A DNA stretch of 43,813 nt from Nodosilinea sp. LEGE 06152 (GCF_015207525.1 NZ_JADEWR010000029.1:1-43813), one strand, 5' to 3'; counted from the stretch's first letter, positions 32,960 to 42,618 are shown. Notes: generated from the letters alone by a model not told the origin. Program-made: numbers and translations.

Positions 32960-34860
32960 GGCTTAGGTGCCGAGGGGGGCAGGCCTTCTAGCACGACCAG
33001 GGCTTCAGTCACCTTTTTCACCAGGGGAGCCGCTACGGTCGAGCCGTAGGCGTCATCGCCCTGGGGTTCGTCGATTACGGCCAGCACCACGTAGCGGGGC
33101 GCGTCAATGGGCAGAATGCCGACAAAGCTGGTTACTCGGCCCCGGCCATAGCCGCCGGAAGCCGCCGCCTTTTGCGCGGTCCCGGTCTTGCCCCCCACAC
33201 GATAGCCAGGCAGCTTGGCCGGGCTGCCGGTGCCGGTATCCACCACGGCTTCCATCATGTCGAGTACCTGCTGCGTGGTTTGGGGCGAAAAAATCGTCTT
33301 GGGCTCGGGCAGGCCTGGAGCCCAAACCTCTTCTCCCTCGGCGGTGACCATCCCGCTGACCAGATGGGGGGTAACGAGCTTACCGCCGTTTGCTAGGGTG
33401 GCCTGCAGCTGCATCATTTTAATGGGCGACAGCGAGAAGCCCTGACCAAAAGCCGTCGTTGCCGACTCTACTTTGCTTTTGACAAATTGCTCGCGATCCT
33501 TCATTTGCCCAGCGGCTTCGGCGGGCAAATCGATGCCGCTGGGTTGGTCGAGGCCAAGGCGCTGGAGCCAGGTATAGTAGTCGGCGGCGGGCATTTTTTG
33601 CATAATCCGCACCATACCGACGTTGCTGGAATACTTCAGCACGTCAGTGATCGAAATTGGCCCACGCCCGCCCGCGGTGGCGTAGTCGTGGTTTCTGATT
33701 TTCCACTCGCCAAACTGCATCTGGCCACTGTCGTTGACCACTTCGCCGGGCGTAATTAGCTCAGCTTCGAGGGCGATCGCAATATTAATCGGTTTAAAGG
33801 TTGACCCCGGTTCGTAGAGATCGCTGATTACCCAGCTTCTGAGGTCGCTGAGATCGGCTTTGTAGTACTGGTTAGGGTCGTAGGTTGGAACGCTAGCCAG
33901 AGCTAGCATTTCGCCGCTGTGGGCATCCATCACCATGACGGTGCCTCGCTTGGCCCTGTGGCGATCGACTACGGCCTGCAGCTCCTGCTGAGCCGCTCGC
34001 TGGAGGCGACTATCGAGGGTGAGGCGCAGACTGACATTGCCAGTCAGTGAGGGATCGTTGAGAACAGCGTTAGCTTCTGAGCCATTGACCTCTGGACTAA
34101 TAGCCTCTAAACCATTGGCCTCTGAGTCAGCAACCTCCGTTGATGCTGCTGTTAATAGTTCTAATGGGGGGCCGTAAACCTCTGCAGCGCCGGTTTCGCT
34201 CTCAGCGCCAGTCTCGTTCTGCGGCGCTTTTGCCACGGAGGGAGCCAGGGAGAGTTGCTCCTGATAGACAATTTCTAGTCCGGCCTGGGGCTGCCCTTCA
34301 ACGTTGACAAACCCTACAACGGGAGCAAACAACTGCTGCTGAGGGTAAAACCGCTGCTGCTGGGGTTCTAGCTCTATCCCATTCAAACGCAGGGCGCGAA
34401 TGTGGTCAACGGTGGCTTCGCTCAGCCCATCTACAAGACGAATGCCCGTCGGCTGGCGACTGAACTGGCTGAGTAGCTTAGATTCTGCTGTGTCAAGGAG
34501 GGGACTGAGAACGGCAGCCACCTCCTGCATCGTTAGATTAAAGAGGCGGGGGTGGGCGTAGAGGGTGTAAACCACCTGGTCAACAGCCAGCACATTGCCC
34601 TGGCGATCGATCATTGAGTGGCGCACCTGTCGTTGCACGGAGGGTAAAAGCCGCTGCTGCTGCGCCAAATTGGTGAGATTGTCGCTCTGGGCTAGCTGTA
34701 GCCATGCCAGTCGCCCTGCGATCGCCACTAGCGAAAGCACCAGCAACCCCCACACTATGAGCACCCGCACTCGGGTCGTCGTCGGGTTAAAGGCGACGAC
34801 AGCGGGGGGGCGAGTTCGTTTGCGACGGCGACGGCGAGCAGAGTAGGCAGAACTAGCCAT
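32956..34860 (-). CDS. ftsI: Septal peptidoglycan transpeptidase (FtsI / PBP3 type)
   Basis: The protein has 634 residues. A basic cytoplasmic start (RRRRRKR), one membrane segment (about 31-53) and a dimerisation domain are followed by a transpeptidase domain with GSTFKP (Ser353, Lys356), SSN (411-413) and KTGT (558-561). It crosslinks septal peptidoglycan. Residues about 205-272 are an Asn/Glu/Ala-rich low-complexity insertion with repeats such as SEANGLE and SPEVNGSEANA, not present in typical FtsI. The stop codon is supplied by a MITE arm. It is downstream of the FtsL-like gene, the usual ftsL-ftsI order. Confidence 0.92.
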   Translation of the reverse strand: MASSAYSARRRRRKRTRPPAVVAFNPTTTRVRVLIVWGLLVLSLVAIAGRLAWLQLAQSDNLTNLAQQQRLLPSVQRQVRHSMIDRQGNVLAVDQVVYTLYAHPRLFNLTMQEVAAVLSPLLDTAESKLLSQFSRQPTGIRLVDGLSEATVDHIRALRLNGIELEPQQQRFYPQQQLFAPVVGFVNVEGQPQAGLEIVYQEQLSLAPSVAKAPQNETGAESETGAAEVYGPPLELLTAASTEVADSEANGLEAISPEVNGSEANAVLNDPSLTGNVSLRLTLDSRLQRAAQQELQAVVDRHRAKRGTVMVMDAHSGEMLALASVPTYDPNQYYKADLSDLRSWVISDLYEPGSTFKPINIAIALEAELITPGEVVNDSGQMQFGEWKIRNHDYATAGGRGPISITDVLKYSSNVGMVRIMQKMPAADYYTWLQRLGLDQPSGIDLPAEAAGQMKDREQFVKSKVESATTAFGQGFSLSPIKMMQLQATLANGGKLVTPHLVSGMVTAEGEEVWAPGLPEPKTIFSPQTTQQVLDMMEAVVDTGTGSPAKLPGYRVGGKTGTAQKAAASGGYGRGRVTSFVGILPIDAPRYVVLAVIDEPQGDDAYGSTVAAPLVKKVTEALVVLEGLPPSAPKP

Positions 34861-34893
34861 GGATCAAGCAGTAGGTAAAGAATGGGCTAGCGC

Positions 34894-35424
34894 TTAGTAA
34901 CCCAGGGGCACGTCTACCTTGGGTAGGGCAAATCGATTGACTACCGAAGCCGGCCCCTGAGCTGAAGCGGCTGCCTGGGGCGTGGGCTTCAAAAAAATAA
35001 CGCTCCCCGGCTGAGGGGGTTGAAATCCCATTTCGGGGGCTTCAACTTGATGAGCTAAGTGATTTTTGAGCACTTCATTGGCGGTGGTAAGCTGCTGCTC
35101 ACTGCGCTGCAGTCGATTGAGCCGTTGATTGGCCTGGTTGAGCTGGCGGTTGATATAGACCGACGTGCCGTAGCTGAGTAGGGTGAGGGACACCAGCGAC
35201 ACCGCCAGCGCCGACGAGACCAGGTGCAGCTGAGACAGCCGCCGCACCACAGGGCTAGGAGAGTCTAGCCCTGGTGCCGTCGGCAGTATTGCGGGCGCAG
35301 AAACCCCGGGTCTGGTTTCTGCGGGTAGAGCGGCAGAACTCTGGCGCGCTGAGGTGGGGGCTGTTGCTGCCCGAGTCCGAGATGGCAACGGACGTGGCAC
35401 ATAGGATTTCAGCGCAGCAGACAT
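34894..35424 (-). CDS. FtsL-like cell division protein
   Basis: The protein has 176 residues. A Pro/Ala-rich cytoplasmic part (1-65) is followed by one membrane segment (about 70-92, LHLVSSALAVSLVSLTLLSYGTSVY in pieces) and a leucine-zipper-like coiled coil (about 95-130, INRQLNQANQRLNRLQRSEQQLTTANEVLKNHLA). This is the topology of FtsL, which joins FtsB and FtsQ in the divisome. Sequence identity is low in this family; the position 33 bp upstream of ftsI is the best support. Confidence 0.7.
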   Translation of the reverse strand: MSAALKSYVPRPLPSRTRAATAPTSARQSSAALPAETRPGVSAPAILPTAPGLDSPSPVVRRLSQLHLVSSALAVSLVSLTLLSYGTSVYINRQLNQANQRLNRLQRSEQQLTTANEVLKNHLAHQVEAPEMGFQPPQPGSVIFLKPTPQAAASAQGPASVVNRFALPKVDVPLGY

Positions 35425-35518
35425 AGACGACCCACACCAGTAGTGAAACTGAAGTCAGGATACTGCATTCTGAAAAATTTGGGCCATTGCCCGGCAAAAC
35501 TGCCTCAGCCTATGCAAT

Positions 35519-37402
35519 CTATAGCTTAGTACCGCATTCTGAGCAGAAATTGCTGGTCGAAGTATTTTGGTGACCGCAGCTGACACAGGGATCCGCTCCG
35601 TTGCTCATACCAATGCCGTGCACTTCGGGTAAGCCGATCATTTGGTGGTTGCCCTTGCCGGGGGCGACCATGGGGTAGCAGTTCTCATCGCGGCGCACGC
35701 GCACGTCTAGCAGCACGGGGCCACTGTGGGCCAGCATGGTAGCGACGGTGGTGCTGAGATCGCTGCGATCGCGCACCACCATGCCCTTAATGCCGTAGGC
35801 CTGAGCTAGCAGCTCAAAATCGGGCATGCCCACCTCCATGTTGGAGGACGAATAGCGCTCGCCGTGGAAGGCCTGCTGCCACTGGCGCACCATGCCCTGC
35901 CAGCCGTTGTTGATGACGACGGTTTTGACCGGAATGTTGTACTGGGCCAGGGTACCTAGCTCTTGCAGGTTCATCTGGAAGCTGGCGTCGCCGCTGATGC
36001 AAATCACTGTTTCGTTGGGCAGCGCCACCTGCACCCCCATCGCGGCTGGCATCCCAAAGCCCATTGTGCCAAGCCCAGCGCTCGATACCCACTGGCGGGG
36101 GCCATTCTTTAAGAACTGGGCCGACCACATCTGGTGCTGCCCCACATCGGTGGTGTAGTAGGCATTGGGGGCCTGGGTAGCTAGCTCGGAGATCACTTCC
36201 TGGGGCGACAGCACGTCGGGGTAGGTGGGCACCACCAGGGGGTAGTCGCGCTTCCAGCGATCGATGCGATCGCGCCAGGCGGCAGTTTGGTTGGGGGGCG
36301 GTGGCTGGTTCTCTTCCTCTAGGCGGTTGAGCATGGTGGCCAGCACCTGCTTCACATCGCCCACAATAGGCACCTGGGGAGCACGGTTTTTGCCCACCTC
36401 CGCCGGGTCAATATCGATATGAATGACCTGGGCGCGGGAGGCAAACTCGTCAAGCTTACCGGTAACGCGATCGTCAAAGCGGGCACCGACCGCGATGAGC
36501 AGGTCGCACTCGCTGACGGCAAAGTTGGCGTAGGCGGTGCCGTGCATACCCAGCATACCCAGGGCCAGGGGATGGTGCTCGTTGAAGGCACCTTTGCCCA
36601 TCAGCGTAGTCGTCACCGGAATTTGGAAGTACTCGGCCAGCTGGCGAATCTCGGCGTGGGCTCCAGCGGTAATCGCGCCGCCGCCCACGTACAACAGCGG
36701 GCGCTCACTCTGGCGCAGCAGCCGCAGGGCCGGGTTGACCTGACGAGGGTTACCCTTAACCGTAGGTTTGTAGCCGGGCAAGTTGATCTGCCCAGGCTCT
36801 ACCGGCACATAGTCAAACTCTGCCAGTCCAATGTCTTTGGGAATGTCGATCAGTACCGGACCAGGGCGACCGGTCTGAGCAATATAGAAGGCCTCTGCCA
36901 CCATTCGAGGAATTTGGTCGGGGGTGCGAGCCACGTAGGAATGCTTGACCAGCGGCAGGGTAATGCCAAAAATATCGGTTTCCTGAAAGGCATCGCTGCC
37001 GATCGCATGGCTAGGTACCTGGCCAGTGATGACCACCATCGGCACCGAGTCCATCTGGGCGGTGGCAATACCCGTGACCAGATTGGTAGCACCGGGGCCA
37101 GAGGTGCCAAAGCAAACGCCTACCTTGCCGGTGGCGCGAGCGTAGCCATCGGCGGCGTGGGCTCCACCCTGCTCATGGCGCACCAGAATGTGGCTAATGC
37201 CCCCTACCGCCTCAGCCCGGTACAGCTCATCGTAAATAGGCAGAATCGCCCCGCCAGGATACCCAAAAATATGTTCTACCCCGTGCCGTCTGAGGCTATC
37301 GATCAGGGCAAAGGCACCGGAGGCGCGGCGCACGAGAACACTGTTAGGAGCGGCAATGGGAGTCGTCATAGCGGCGGGTGCTTGGGTTTGGCTAGGGTGC
37401 AT
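35519..37402 (-). CDS. ilvB: Acetolactate synthase large subunit with C-terminal zinc ribbon
   Basis: The protein has 627 residues. It is a ThDP enzyme making 2-acetolactate in branched-chain amino acid synthesis. The ThDP-activating Glu is in LVRHEQGGAHAADGYARATGKVG (pieces), and the ThDP/Mg motif is GDASFQMNLQELGTLAQYNIPVKTVVINNGW, in pieces. The end carries two CxxC pairs, Cys606-Cys609 and Cys620-Cys623 (CVSCGHQN..FCSECGTKL), a zinc-ribbon extension not needed for catalysis. Its role is unknown; it could aid assembly with the small subunit. It is followed on the same strand by the ftsL-like and ftsI genes, probably in a separate unit. Confidence 0.93.
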   Translation of the reverse strand: MHPSQTQAPAAMTTPIAAPNSVLVRRASGAFALIDSLRRHGVEHIFGYPGGAILPIYDELYRAEAVGGISHILVRHEQGGAHAADGYARATGKVGVCFGTSGPGATNLVTGIATAQMDSVPMVVITGQVPSHAIGSDAFQETDIFGITLPLVKHSYVARTPDQIPRMVAEAFYIAQTGRPGPVLIDIPKDIGLAEFDYVPVEPGQINLPGYKPTVKGNPRQVNPALRLLRQSERPLLYVGGGAITAGAHAEIRQLAEYFQIPVTTTLMGKGAFNEHHPLALGMLGMHGTAYANFAVSECDLLIAVGARFDDRVTGKLDEFASRAQVIHIDIDPAEVGKNRAPQVPIVGDVKQVLATMLNRLEEENQPPPPNQTAAWRDRIDRWKRDYPLVVPTYPDVLSPQEVISELATQAPNAYYTTDVGQHQMWSAQFLKNGPRQWVSSAGLGTMGFGMPAAMGVQVALPNETVICISGDASFQMNLQELGTLAQYNIPVKTVVINNGWQGMVRQWQQAFHGERYSSSNMEVGMPDFELLAQAYGIKGMVVRDRSDLSTTVATMLAHSGPVLLDVRVRRDENCYPMVAPGKGNHQMIGLPEVHGIGMSNGADPCVSCGHQNTSTSNFCSECGTKL

Positions 37403-37622
37403 TGCTTAAGAGAAAACCAAATCAGAACATTTTCTCCTTCGGGCCACACGGGCAGTGAAAGGCTCACCGCCGCTGCTTTACAGGAATGGTGCTGCTAAAT
37501 GCTGTTAAATGAAGAACATTTCTCCTCATATTAGCAGCAGAGGCTGGGGTCTTTAATAGCCACAGGGTCTACATTGTAGGTCGCTAGTTATGAGCTGTTG
37601 ATATTCAGCTACTGGTTAAGCC

Positions 37623-38213
37623 CTAGCAACTGGTGCTGTAGCGGTGGATGGCCGCACGCGATCGCCGACATAGAAAGTCGGCAGCAGTCAGCCTTTCGCT
37701 CGGCTTGCCTTTTTCTACTGCCCAGCCTGCGACTGCCTGGGGCTGACGCCACAGGGTTAAATGCGGCACCGCTGGATCCGCGTAAAAATCGACATCGCCT
37801 GCACCCAGCCAGCGAGAGGTGTAGTGGGTTGTAGCGTCATGGCTGAGCCGATAGGTTGGCACCTCTGGGTCGCGGGGTACTCCCCACCCATCCACCATAA
37901 ACAGCGCCAGCACAGGTCCCCGCTGCCGTTGCCAGTAGGTTGCCAGAGCCGCCGCCCCCACACAGCCCGCGCTAAACGCCCACAGTACCAACGCTGGAGG
38001 TTCTGCTTCCAGCGCTGGGCCGGCCAGAGTAACGCCGGTCTTGATGCTATTTATGTGGGCCGCAAGAGTTTGGCGCAGGGCAAAGGGTGAGAGTACTTCT
38101 AGAGAACCGTGGGGCGCGCAGACAACACTACTAAGCTGCAGCACCTCATCTTGGGCGATGGTAGCGAGCATTTGGCCCGTATAGCTGGGGGGGTGCATGC
38201 CGCCACAAATCAT
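37623..38213 (-). CDS. Conserved hypothetical protein, alpha/beta-hydrolase-like
   Basis: The protein has 196 residues from ATG 38213 (MICGGMHPPSYTG). The motif LWAFSAGCVGAAAL resembles a nucleophile elbow (G/A-x-S-x-G), preceded by a strand and followed by a helix. LALFMVDGWGVP, SHDATTHYTSRWLG and DVDFYADPAVPHLTLWRQPQAVAGW, in pieces, look conserved. The short length means a trimmed fold. No reaction is known to me; it looks like a cyanobacteria-specific family. An alternative upstream start at 38267 is less likely. Confidence 0.55.
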   Translation of the reverse strand: MICGGMHPPSYTGQMLATIAQDEVLQLSSVVCAPHGSLEVLSPFALRQTLAAHINSIKTGVTLAGPALEAEPPALVLWAFSAGCVGAAALATYWQRQRGPVLALFMVDGWGVPRDPEVPTYRLSHDATTHYTSRWLGAGDVDFYADPAVPHLTLWRQPQAVAGWAVEKGKPSERLTAADFLCRRSRAAIHRYSTSC

Positions 38214-38778
38214 CAAAACAACCTGCTGTAGTGCCAATTTCACCTCCAAAACGCACGCTAAGCACAATCTTCAGCCATCATCCAGGCGGTTGTCCTACCT
38301 TAGCCAGCTCTATCGAGAACGGTACATCAATGCCTGCGGCGCTCTAGAACGACCTTCACCCGAAAATATTGCCCAGAAAATTACTTTACGTAACAACCAG
38401 GAGACCAACACTCCTGCTAGAAACAACAACGATTGAGAAACGATTCACTTTACGTAGTTTTTATAAACGTCTGAAAGAGAATAATTATTTTTTTCTAAAA
38501 CTTAAGTAGGACCATCATCACTGTCGCGTTTATTTAGGGAATACCTGATGGAGGTGGGACGTGTTTCGCTTCAGTGCTTTAAGACTTTTTCAGTTGCTGC
38601 CTTTGGCCGCCGCCTCAAAACGATTCTTGAGCTGACTATGCCTGATTCGAAAAATTAATTTTTCGGCGTTTCAATTTTGCTTGCCCCCTTTCTTCGGTTG
38701 TTTAGTCTGATCTCTGCCCTAAACAGTCGTCGATCCAATGTCTGACCTTGCTACAAGCTTTCCTGGAGTTTCAACCCA
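38214..38778. other. Long non-coding region with an 18-bp palindrome
   Basis: About 565 bp with no gene I can support. It contains the perfect palindrome CGAAAAATTAATTTTTCG (38648-38665) and a direct repeat ACTTTACGTA (38383-38392 and 38447-38456, 64 bp apart). The promoters of both flanking divergent genes should be here. The palindrome has the same CG-An-Tn-CG style as the candidate telomere centre, but this is most likely a coincidence. Confidence 0.45.
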
Positions 38779-39135
38779 ATGACCCAAACGATTGTCAACT
38801 TAACTTTACCGATCGTAACGGATAAGATCGATGACATTTTAGCTGCCTACCCGCTCTACGAATATCGTCAGGTTTTTGCCGTTCCTGAGCTGCGTCAAAA
38901 ACTAACGGCCTACGTTTTGGCGCGGCTGCCAGTAGTGTACGTGACTATGGATAGCGGTGTTGCCTGCGACATGACCTCAACCGGGCACTGCTATTCCTCT
39001 GAGCAGCACGACCAAATTAAGCAGCTAATTCATCAAGGCATTGATGCTCTGCTGGGTCGGCCTGAAACTTGGCAGCGACGTCCCAGCGCTGAGCGGGCCG
39101 AGGCCGAATCGGTTCCATCCAGCTGGTTTGGCTAG
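38779..39135 (+). CDS. ComFB-like small protein
   Basis: The protein has 118 residues. IDDILAAYPLYEYRQVFAVPELRQKLTAYVLARLPVVYVTMDSG, in pieces, resembles the ComFB family (late competence protein; in cyanobacteria a relative binds cyclic di-nucleotides and affects motility and cell size). The C-terminus is variable. The start ATG at 38779 is supported by protein-like sequence; no strong ribosome site is seen. The assignment is by eye and only moderately sure. Confidence 0.5.
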   Translation: MTQTIVNLTLPIVTDKIDDILAAYPLYEYRQVFAVPELRQKLTAYVLARLPVVYVTMDSGVACDMTSTGHCYSSEQHDQIKQLIHQGIDALLGRPETWQRRPSAERAEAESVPSSWFG

Positions 39136-39509
39136 CTAGTTTAGCTCAGACTGTTTCAGCTAAATACTGACTCAGGGTTGCACCGCGATCGCTCGATGGG
39201 TTGAATTGGCATCCTTTGGAAGGCGTTGTAGCAAAACATCATAAAGATGTTTCGACGCATAACTTCTCTAAAACGCTTGTCTTCAACCCCGCCGGATCAG
39301 TCTAACTGCTCTGCTGACTGGCCTCTTGGCTAAACAGGTGTGCGATTGAAGACTCTAGGGAATGGCCGGGTTTCCGTTCGGTTCTACCCATAGCTCAATG
39401 GGTGGCTAAGGGCGTAGTCTCGTAATAGATGGCGAGTTGGCTGAAGTGGCTAACCTGCCAACTGTGGCTTGGGTGCTGCAGTTAGTCTATCGCAGAGACA
39501 GGTGACGCC
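39136..39509. other. Non-coding stretch
   Basis: 374 bp in which I see no gene, strong hairpin or clear repeat. The promoter for the kinase gene is expected in its right part. Confidence 0.5.
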
Positions 39510-41138
39510 TTGGTGCAGCAGTTTCTACCGCTTAGTGCATTACTTAACGAGCAGCAGGCTCCTGCGGTCGCTGGGGCAGAGGGTGCCCATTGGCAGCCTG
39601 GCGAGGCTTTAGACTCGTTTGGCGGTAGCGACCCTTTGCCTCAGGCTCACCTACAGGCTGAGCACGAGTGGCTAGGCGGCTTGACAGCCCTGATTAAGCT
39701 GCTGCTCGAACTGCCTTCGGATTCGGATTTACCCGCAACAGGCGCAACGATACCGTCGACGGGGCCGCTGATGGGAGGAGTGCTGTCAGGGCCGTTTCCA
39801 GTGCTGCCCGATCGCCTGATGGGGCAGCGACTCTCCCACTGGCTGCTGGTGCCAGAACCGCTGGAGCAAATTTTTGCGGTAACGCGCCCCCTACTGCCAG
39901 GTCGTGGCTATGGGGAGGCTAAAGGCCCGGCCTGCGATCTGCAGATGGTGCCTTTAGTTAACCATGACCCTTTGATTGGCGAGCGGTTTTGTCTGCTGCT
40001 AACCCGCCGGTTTAGCCTGCTGCTGGTGTTGGGGTATGCCGCCAATGGACTACCCCTGTTTCAGTTCTCCTTTGACCCAGAGGTTGTGGGACAGGGGTGC
40101 CAGCAGCTGCGCGATCGCGTTTCTGCCACCCGTCCTCCCCTGGTAGACTCGCTCGATCGCCTACTTGCTCAGTTTCCCCCGGTTGCCCCCGACTATCGGC
40201 TGGTCACCCGCTACAGCCAGTTGCTCCTGGCCCAGCTGCGCCAGCGGTCCCAGCCAGAGGTAAGCGCCGATTTTCGGCCGCCACTGGGCATTATGCCTGC
40301 CTTGGCGCTGCCCGGTCGCCCCACGCTGGCGGCGTTTCAAACCGAGCCTAGCCCCCACGTTAGGGTCGGTCTAAATCAGGCGGCCTTTGCTGAGCCATCG
40401 CCTCCCCCAGCGGCGGAAGACAGCCCCGACACTGAGCTGCTGAAGGCGATGGCTCACGAAATTCGCACCCCCCTAACCACCATTCGCACCCTGACGCGAT
40501 CGCTACTCAAACGCAAGGATATCGGTGGCGAGGTCGCTAAGCGCCTGCAGCTCATCGATCGGGAATGCACCCAGCAGATCGATCGCTTCAGCCTAATCTT
40601 TCGCGCTGTAGAGCTTGAGACGGACCACAGCCCCAGGCCGCGATCGCCCCTGTCTGCAATTTCCCTCAACCAGCTTTTTGACGACGCCATTCCCCGCTGG
40701 CAGCAGCAGGCTAGTCGCCGCAACCTTGACTTGACTGTGAATGTGCCTCCCTGCCTACCGATGGTCAACAGTGACCCGGCCATGTTGACCCAGGTTTTGA
40801 CTGGGCTAATCGACCGCTTTACCCACAGTCTGCCTCCCTACAGCCACATTGAGCTAGCGGTGACGCTGGCGGGCCATCAGCTCAAGCTTCAGTTTCAGTC
40901 ACAGCCCCCCGGCGGCGATGACGCCCAAGCTCAAACTCAGAGTGACCCCTTAACGTCGCCCTTTAAGGCGCTGGGGCAGCTCCTCATGTTTCAGCCCGAA
41001 ACTGGCGGGCTGAGTCTAAACCTCAACGCTACCAAGAATCTGTTTCAAGCCCTAGGCGGCAAGCTAATCGTGCGGCAGCGCCCCCAAGCTGGAGAAGTGC
41101 TAACCGTATTTTTGCCCTTAGAAACCAAAACGCTCTGA
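39510..41138 (+). CDS. Histidine kinase with degenerate ATP-binding domain
   Basis: The protein has 542 residues (TTG at 39510; GTG at 39513 is equally possible). The N-terminal 1-245 region is probably a sensory domain with CLLLTRRFSLLLVLGYAANGLPLFQFSFDP, in pieces. The H-box MAHEIRTPL has the phosphoacceptor His316. In the expected ATPase domain the N-box Asn is absent (LTGLIDRFTHSLPP instead of N-L-x-N-A) and no DxGxG G1 box is seen, although a GLSLNLNATKNL..LGGKL-like end remains. It may be a pseudokinase, phosphorylated by a partner, or act as a dimerising sensor. It is soluble, with no membrane segment. Confidence 0.75.
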   Translation: MVQQFLPLSALLNEQQAPAVAGAEGAHWQPGEALDSFGGSDPLPQAHLQAEHEWLGGLTALIKLLLELPSDSDLPATGATIPSTGPLMGGVLSGPFPVLPDRLMGQRLSHWLLVPEPLEQIFAVTRPLLPGRGYGEAKGPACDLQMVPLVNHDPLIGERFCLLLTRRFSLLLVLGYAANGLPLFQFSFDPEVVGQGCQQLRDRVSATRPPLVDSLDRLLAQFPPVAPDYRLVTRYSQLLLAQLRQRSQPEVSADFRPPLGIMPALALPGRPTLAAFQTEPSPHVRVGLNQAAFAEPSPPPAAEDSPDTELLKAMAHEIRTPLTTIRTLTRSLLKRKDIGGEVAKRLQLIDRECTQQIDRFSLIFRAVELETDHSPRPRSPLSAISLNQLFDDAIPRWQQQASRRNLDLTVNVPPCLPMVNSDPAMLTQVLTGLIDRFTHSLPPYSHIELAVTLAGHQLKLQFQSQPPGGDDAQAQTQSDPLTSPFKALGQLLMFQPETGGLSLNLNATKNLFQALGGKLIVRQRPQAGEVLTVFLPLETKTL

Positions 41139-41428
41139 CGAGCTAGCGCGATACGCTTTCGAACTGGGCTGCCCGCAACCGCGATTCCACTGCATTGAGG
41201 GGTCCGTAGATACCCGTAGATGGTTATGGGGGTAGCTGAGTTTCGCTGCATATATCTAGGGGTTATTCGCTAAATCACTGGTTTTGCTCCTAAAGTCGCA
41301 ATTTTGGGAGTATCTCTGGGCAATCTCAAACCAAGCTTTTGTGTAGACCCAGTTTGCTTCCATCGGTACGCCTGGCCGTAGGCGTAGTGATGGTGAAACG
41401 CGGTTGCCCAACCCCCAGGAGACTCCCG

Positions 41429-42484
41429 ATGCTCAAGAATTTTTGGTACGCCGTTGAGTTTAGCGCTGCCATCACTAGCGCACCGACGCCCGTGCGGCTG
41501 ATGGGCGAAAGCTATGTCCTCTACCGGGGAGAGGATGGTCAGGTCGTGGCCATGGCCGATCGCTGCATTCACCGGGGGGCATCGCTAGCAGGAGGCTGGG
41601 TCGAAGGCAACTGCATTCGCTGCCCTTACCACGGCTGGCGCTATGAGGCCGATGGCACCTGCGTTCACATTCCGGCCGACCAGGCGGGCACCCCCATCCC
41701 CAAACGGGCAAGAATTGCATCATTTCCGGTCGAAGAACACTACGGCATGGTGTGGCTGTTTGTGGGCGACCTGCCCGCCGAGCAGCGTCCGCCGATTCCG
41801 GCCCTGCCCGAGTATGGTGACCCGGCCTGGCGCGTCATTACGGGTGAATACACCTGGAACGCCCACTACACGCGGGTGGTCGAAAGCGGTCTAGACAGCT
41901 CCCACGCCCCCTTTGTGCATTCCGTCTTTTTTAACCTGCGGGATGATGCCCAAGTGCCGCCCTACGAAGTGCAGATGGATGACTGGAGCGCTACGGCCCG
42001 CACCGTCTCGAAGCCACCCAAGCGGGCCGGGCTGCTGAAGCTGATCGTAAAGCGCGATCGCCCCTTTTCCAGCGCCACGCTCACCGCCCACATGCCCAAC
42101 ATCAACCGCATTCACCTCGACTTCAACTTTCGCGGCTACCAGTACATCTACTTCGCCAGCAACATTCCGGTCGACGAAAACACCACCCTGACCAAGTGGA
42201 TTGGTCTGCGCAACTTCTTGCCCCAGGCCTGGGCCGACTGGAACTCGCGCAAAAACACCAACGACACCTATCTCGAAGACAAAGCCGTGATCGAGAGCCA
42301 AGTGCCCCGCGTGGTGCCCCTGACTGGGGAGATTCTGCTGGCCTCCGACAGCCTGCAGCTGGCCTACCGCAAGCTGATTCGTCAGTGCGTCGAGCGCGGC
42401 TGGGCCGTGGGCAGTGACTACGGCATTCTGCCAGTCCCTGTCTCAGCCAATGGCAAAGCCCCTGTCGAAGTGAGCGTCGGGTAG
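41429..42484 (+). CDS. Rieske-type ring-hydroxylating oxygenase, copy 1
   Basis: The protein has 351 residues from ATG 41429, preceded by CCAGGAGA; the frame to the left is not credible. The Rieske 2Fe-2S ligands are Cys46-x-His48 and Cys65-x2-His68. The mononuclear iron site is in ESGLDSSHAPFVHS (Asp-x2-His-x4-His pattern). Members of this group include phenylpropionate and pheophorbide a oxygenase-like enzymes; the substrate here is unknown. The PAO-specific C-terminal CxxC is absent. A paralogue follows 134 bp downstream. Confidence 0.9.
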   Translation: MLKNFWYAVEFSAAITSAPTPVRLMGESYVLYRGEDGQVVAMADRCIHRGASLAGGWVEGNCIRCPYHGWRYEADGTCVHIPADQAGTPIPKRARIASFPVEEHYGMVWLFVGDLPAEQRPPIPALPEYGDPAWRVITGEYTWNAHYTRVVESGLDSSHAPFVHSVFFNLRDDAQVPPYEVQMDDWSATARTVSKPPKRAGLLKLIVKRDRPFSSATLTAHMPNINRIHLDFNFRGYQYIYFASNIPVDENTTLTKWIGLRNFLPQAWADWNSRKNTNDTYLEDKAVIESQVPRVVPLTGEILLASDSLQLAYRKLIRQCVERGWAVGSDYGILPVPVSANGKAPVEVSVG

Positions 42485-42505
42485 ATTACTTTTTCCTAAA
42501 TTTCT

Positions 42506-42522
42506 GGTGGGCACTGCCCACC
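42506..42522. repeat. Palindromic GGTGGGCACTGCCCACC repeat
   Basis: An 8-bp stem palindrome between the two Rieske genes. A related copy lies at 43676-43692 after the second gene. This type is common in cyanobacterial intergenic regions. Confidence 0.75.
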
Positions 42523-42618
42523 CTACGCAGATCTATTGCCCTTACAAGGGGGTGGAGGGGATCCCTTTCCAGTCATCTGCACCCGTCATTCGACCCGCTG
42601 AACTGGAATCATACCGCC

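Noticed and set aside
36419..37498. Long plus-strand open frame opposite ilvB
   Set aside because: It is an antisense shadow of a GC-rich core gene; no homology or ribosome site. The same applies to open frames at 14066-14803, 12247-12870 and 1766-2491.
38648..38665. 18-bp palindrome as a second telomere-resolution site
   Set aside because: It shares only the CG/A-run/T-run style with the 1-36 palindrome, not its sequence, and lies in an ordinary intergenic region.
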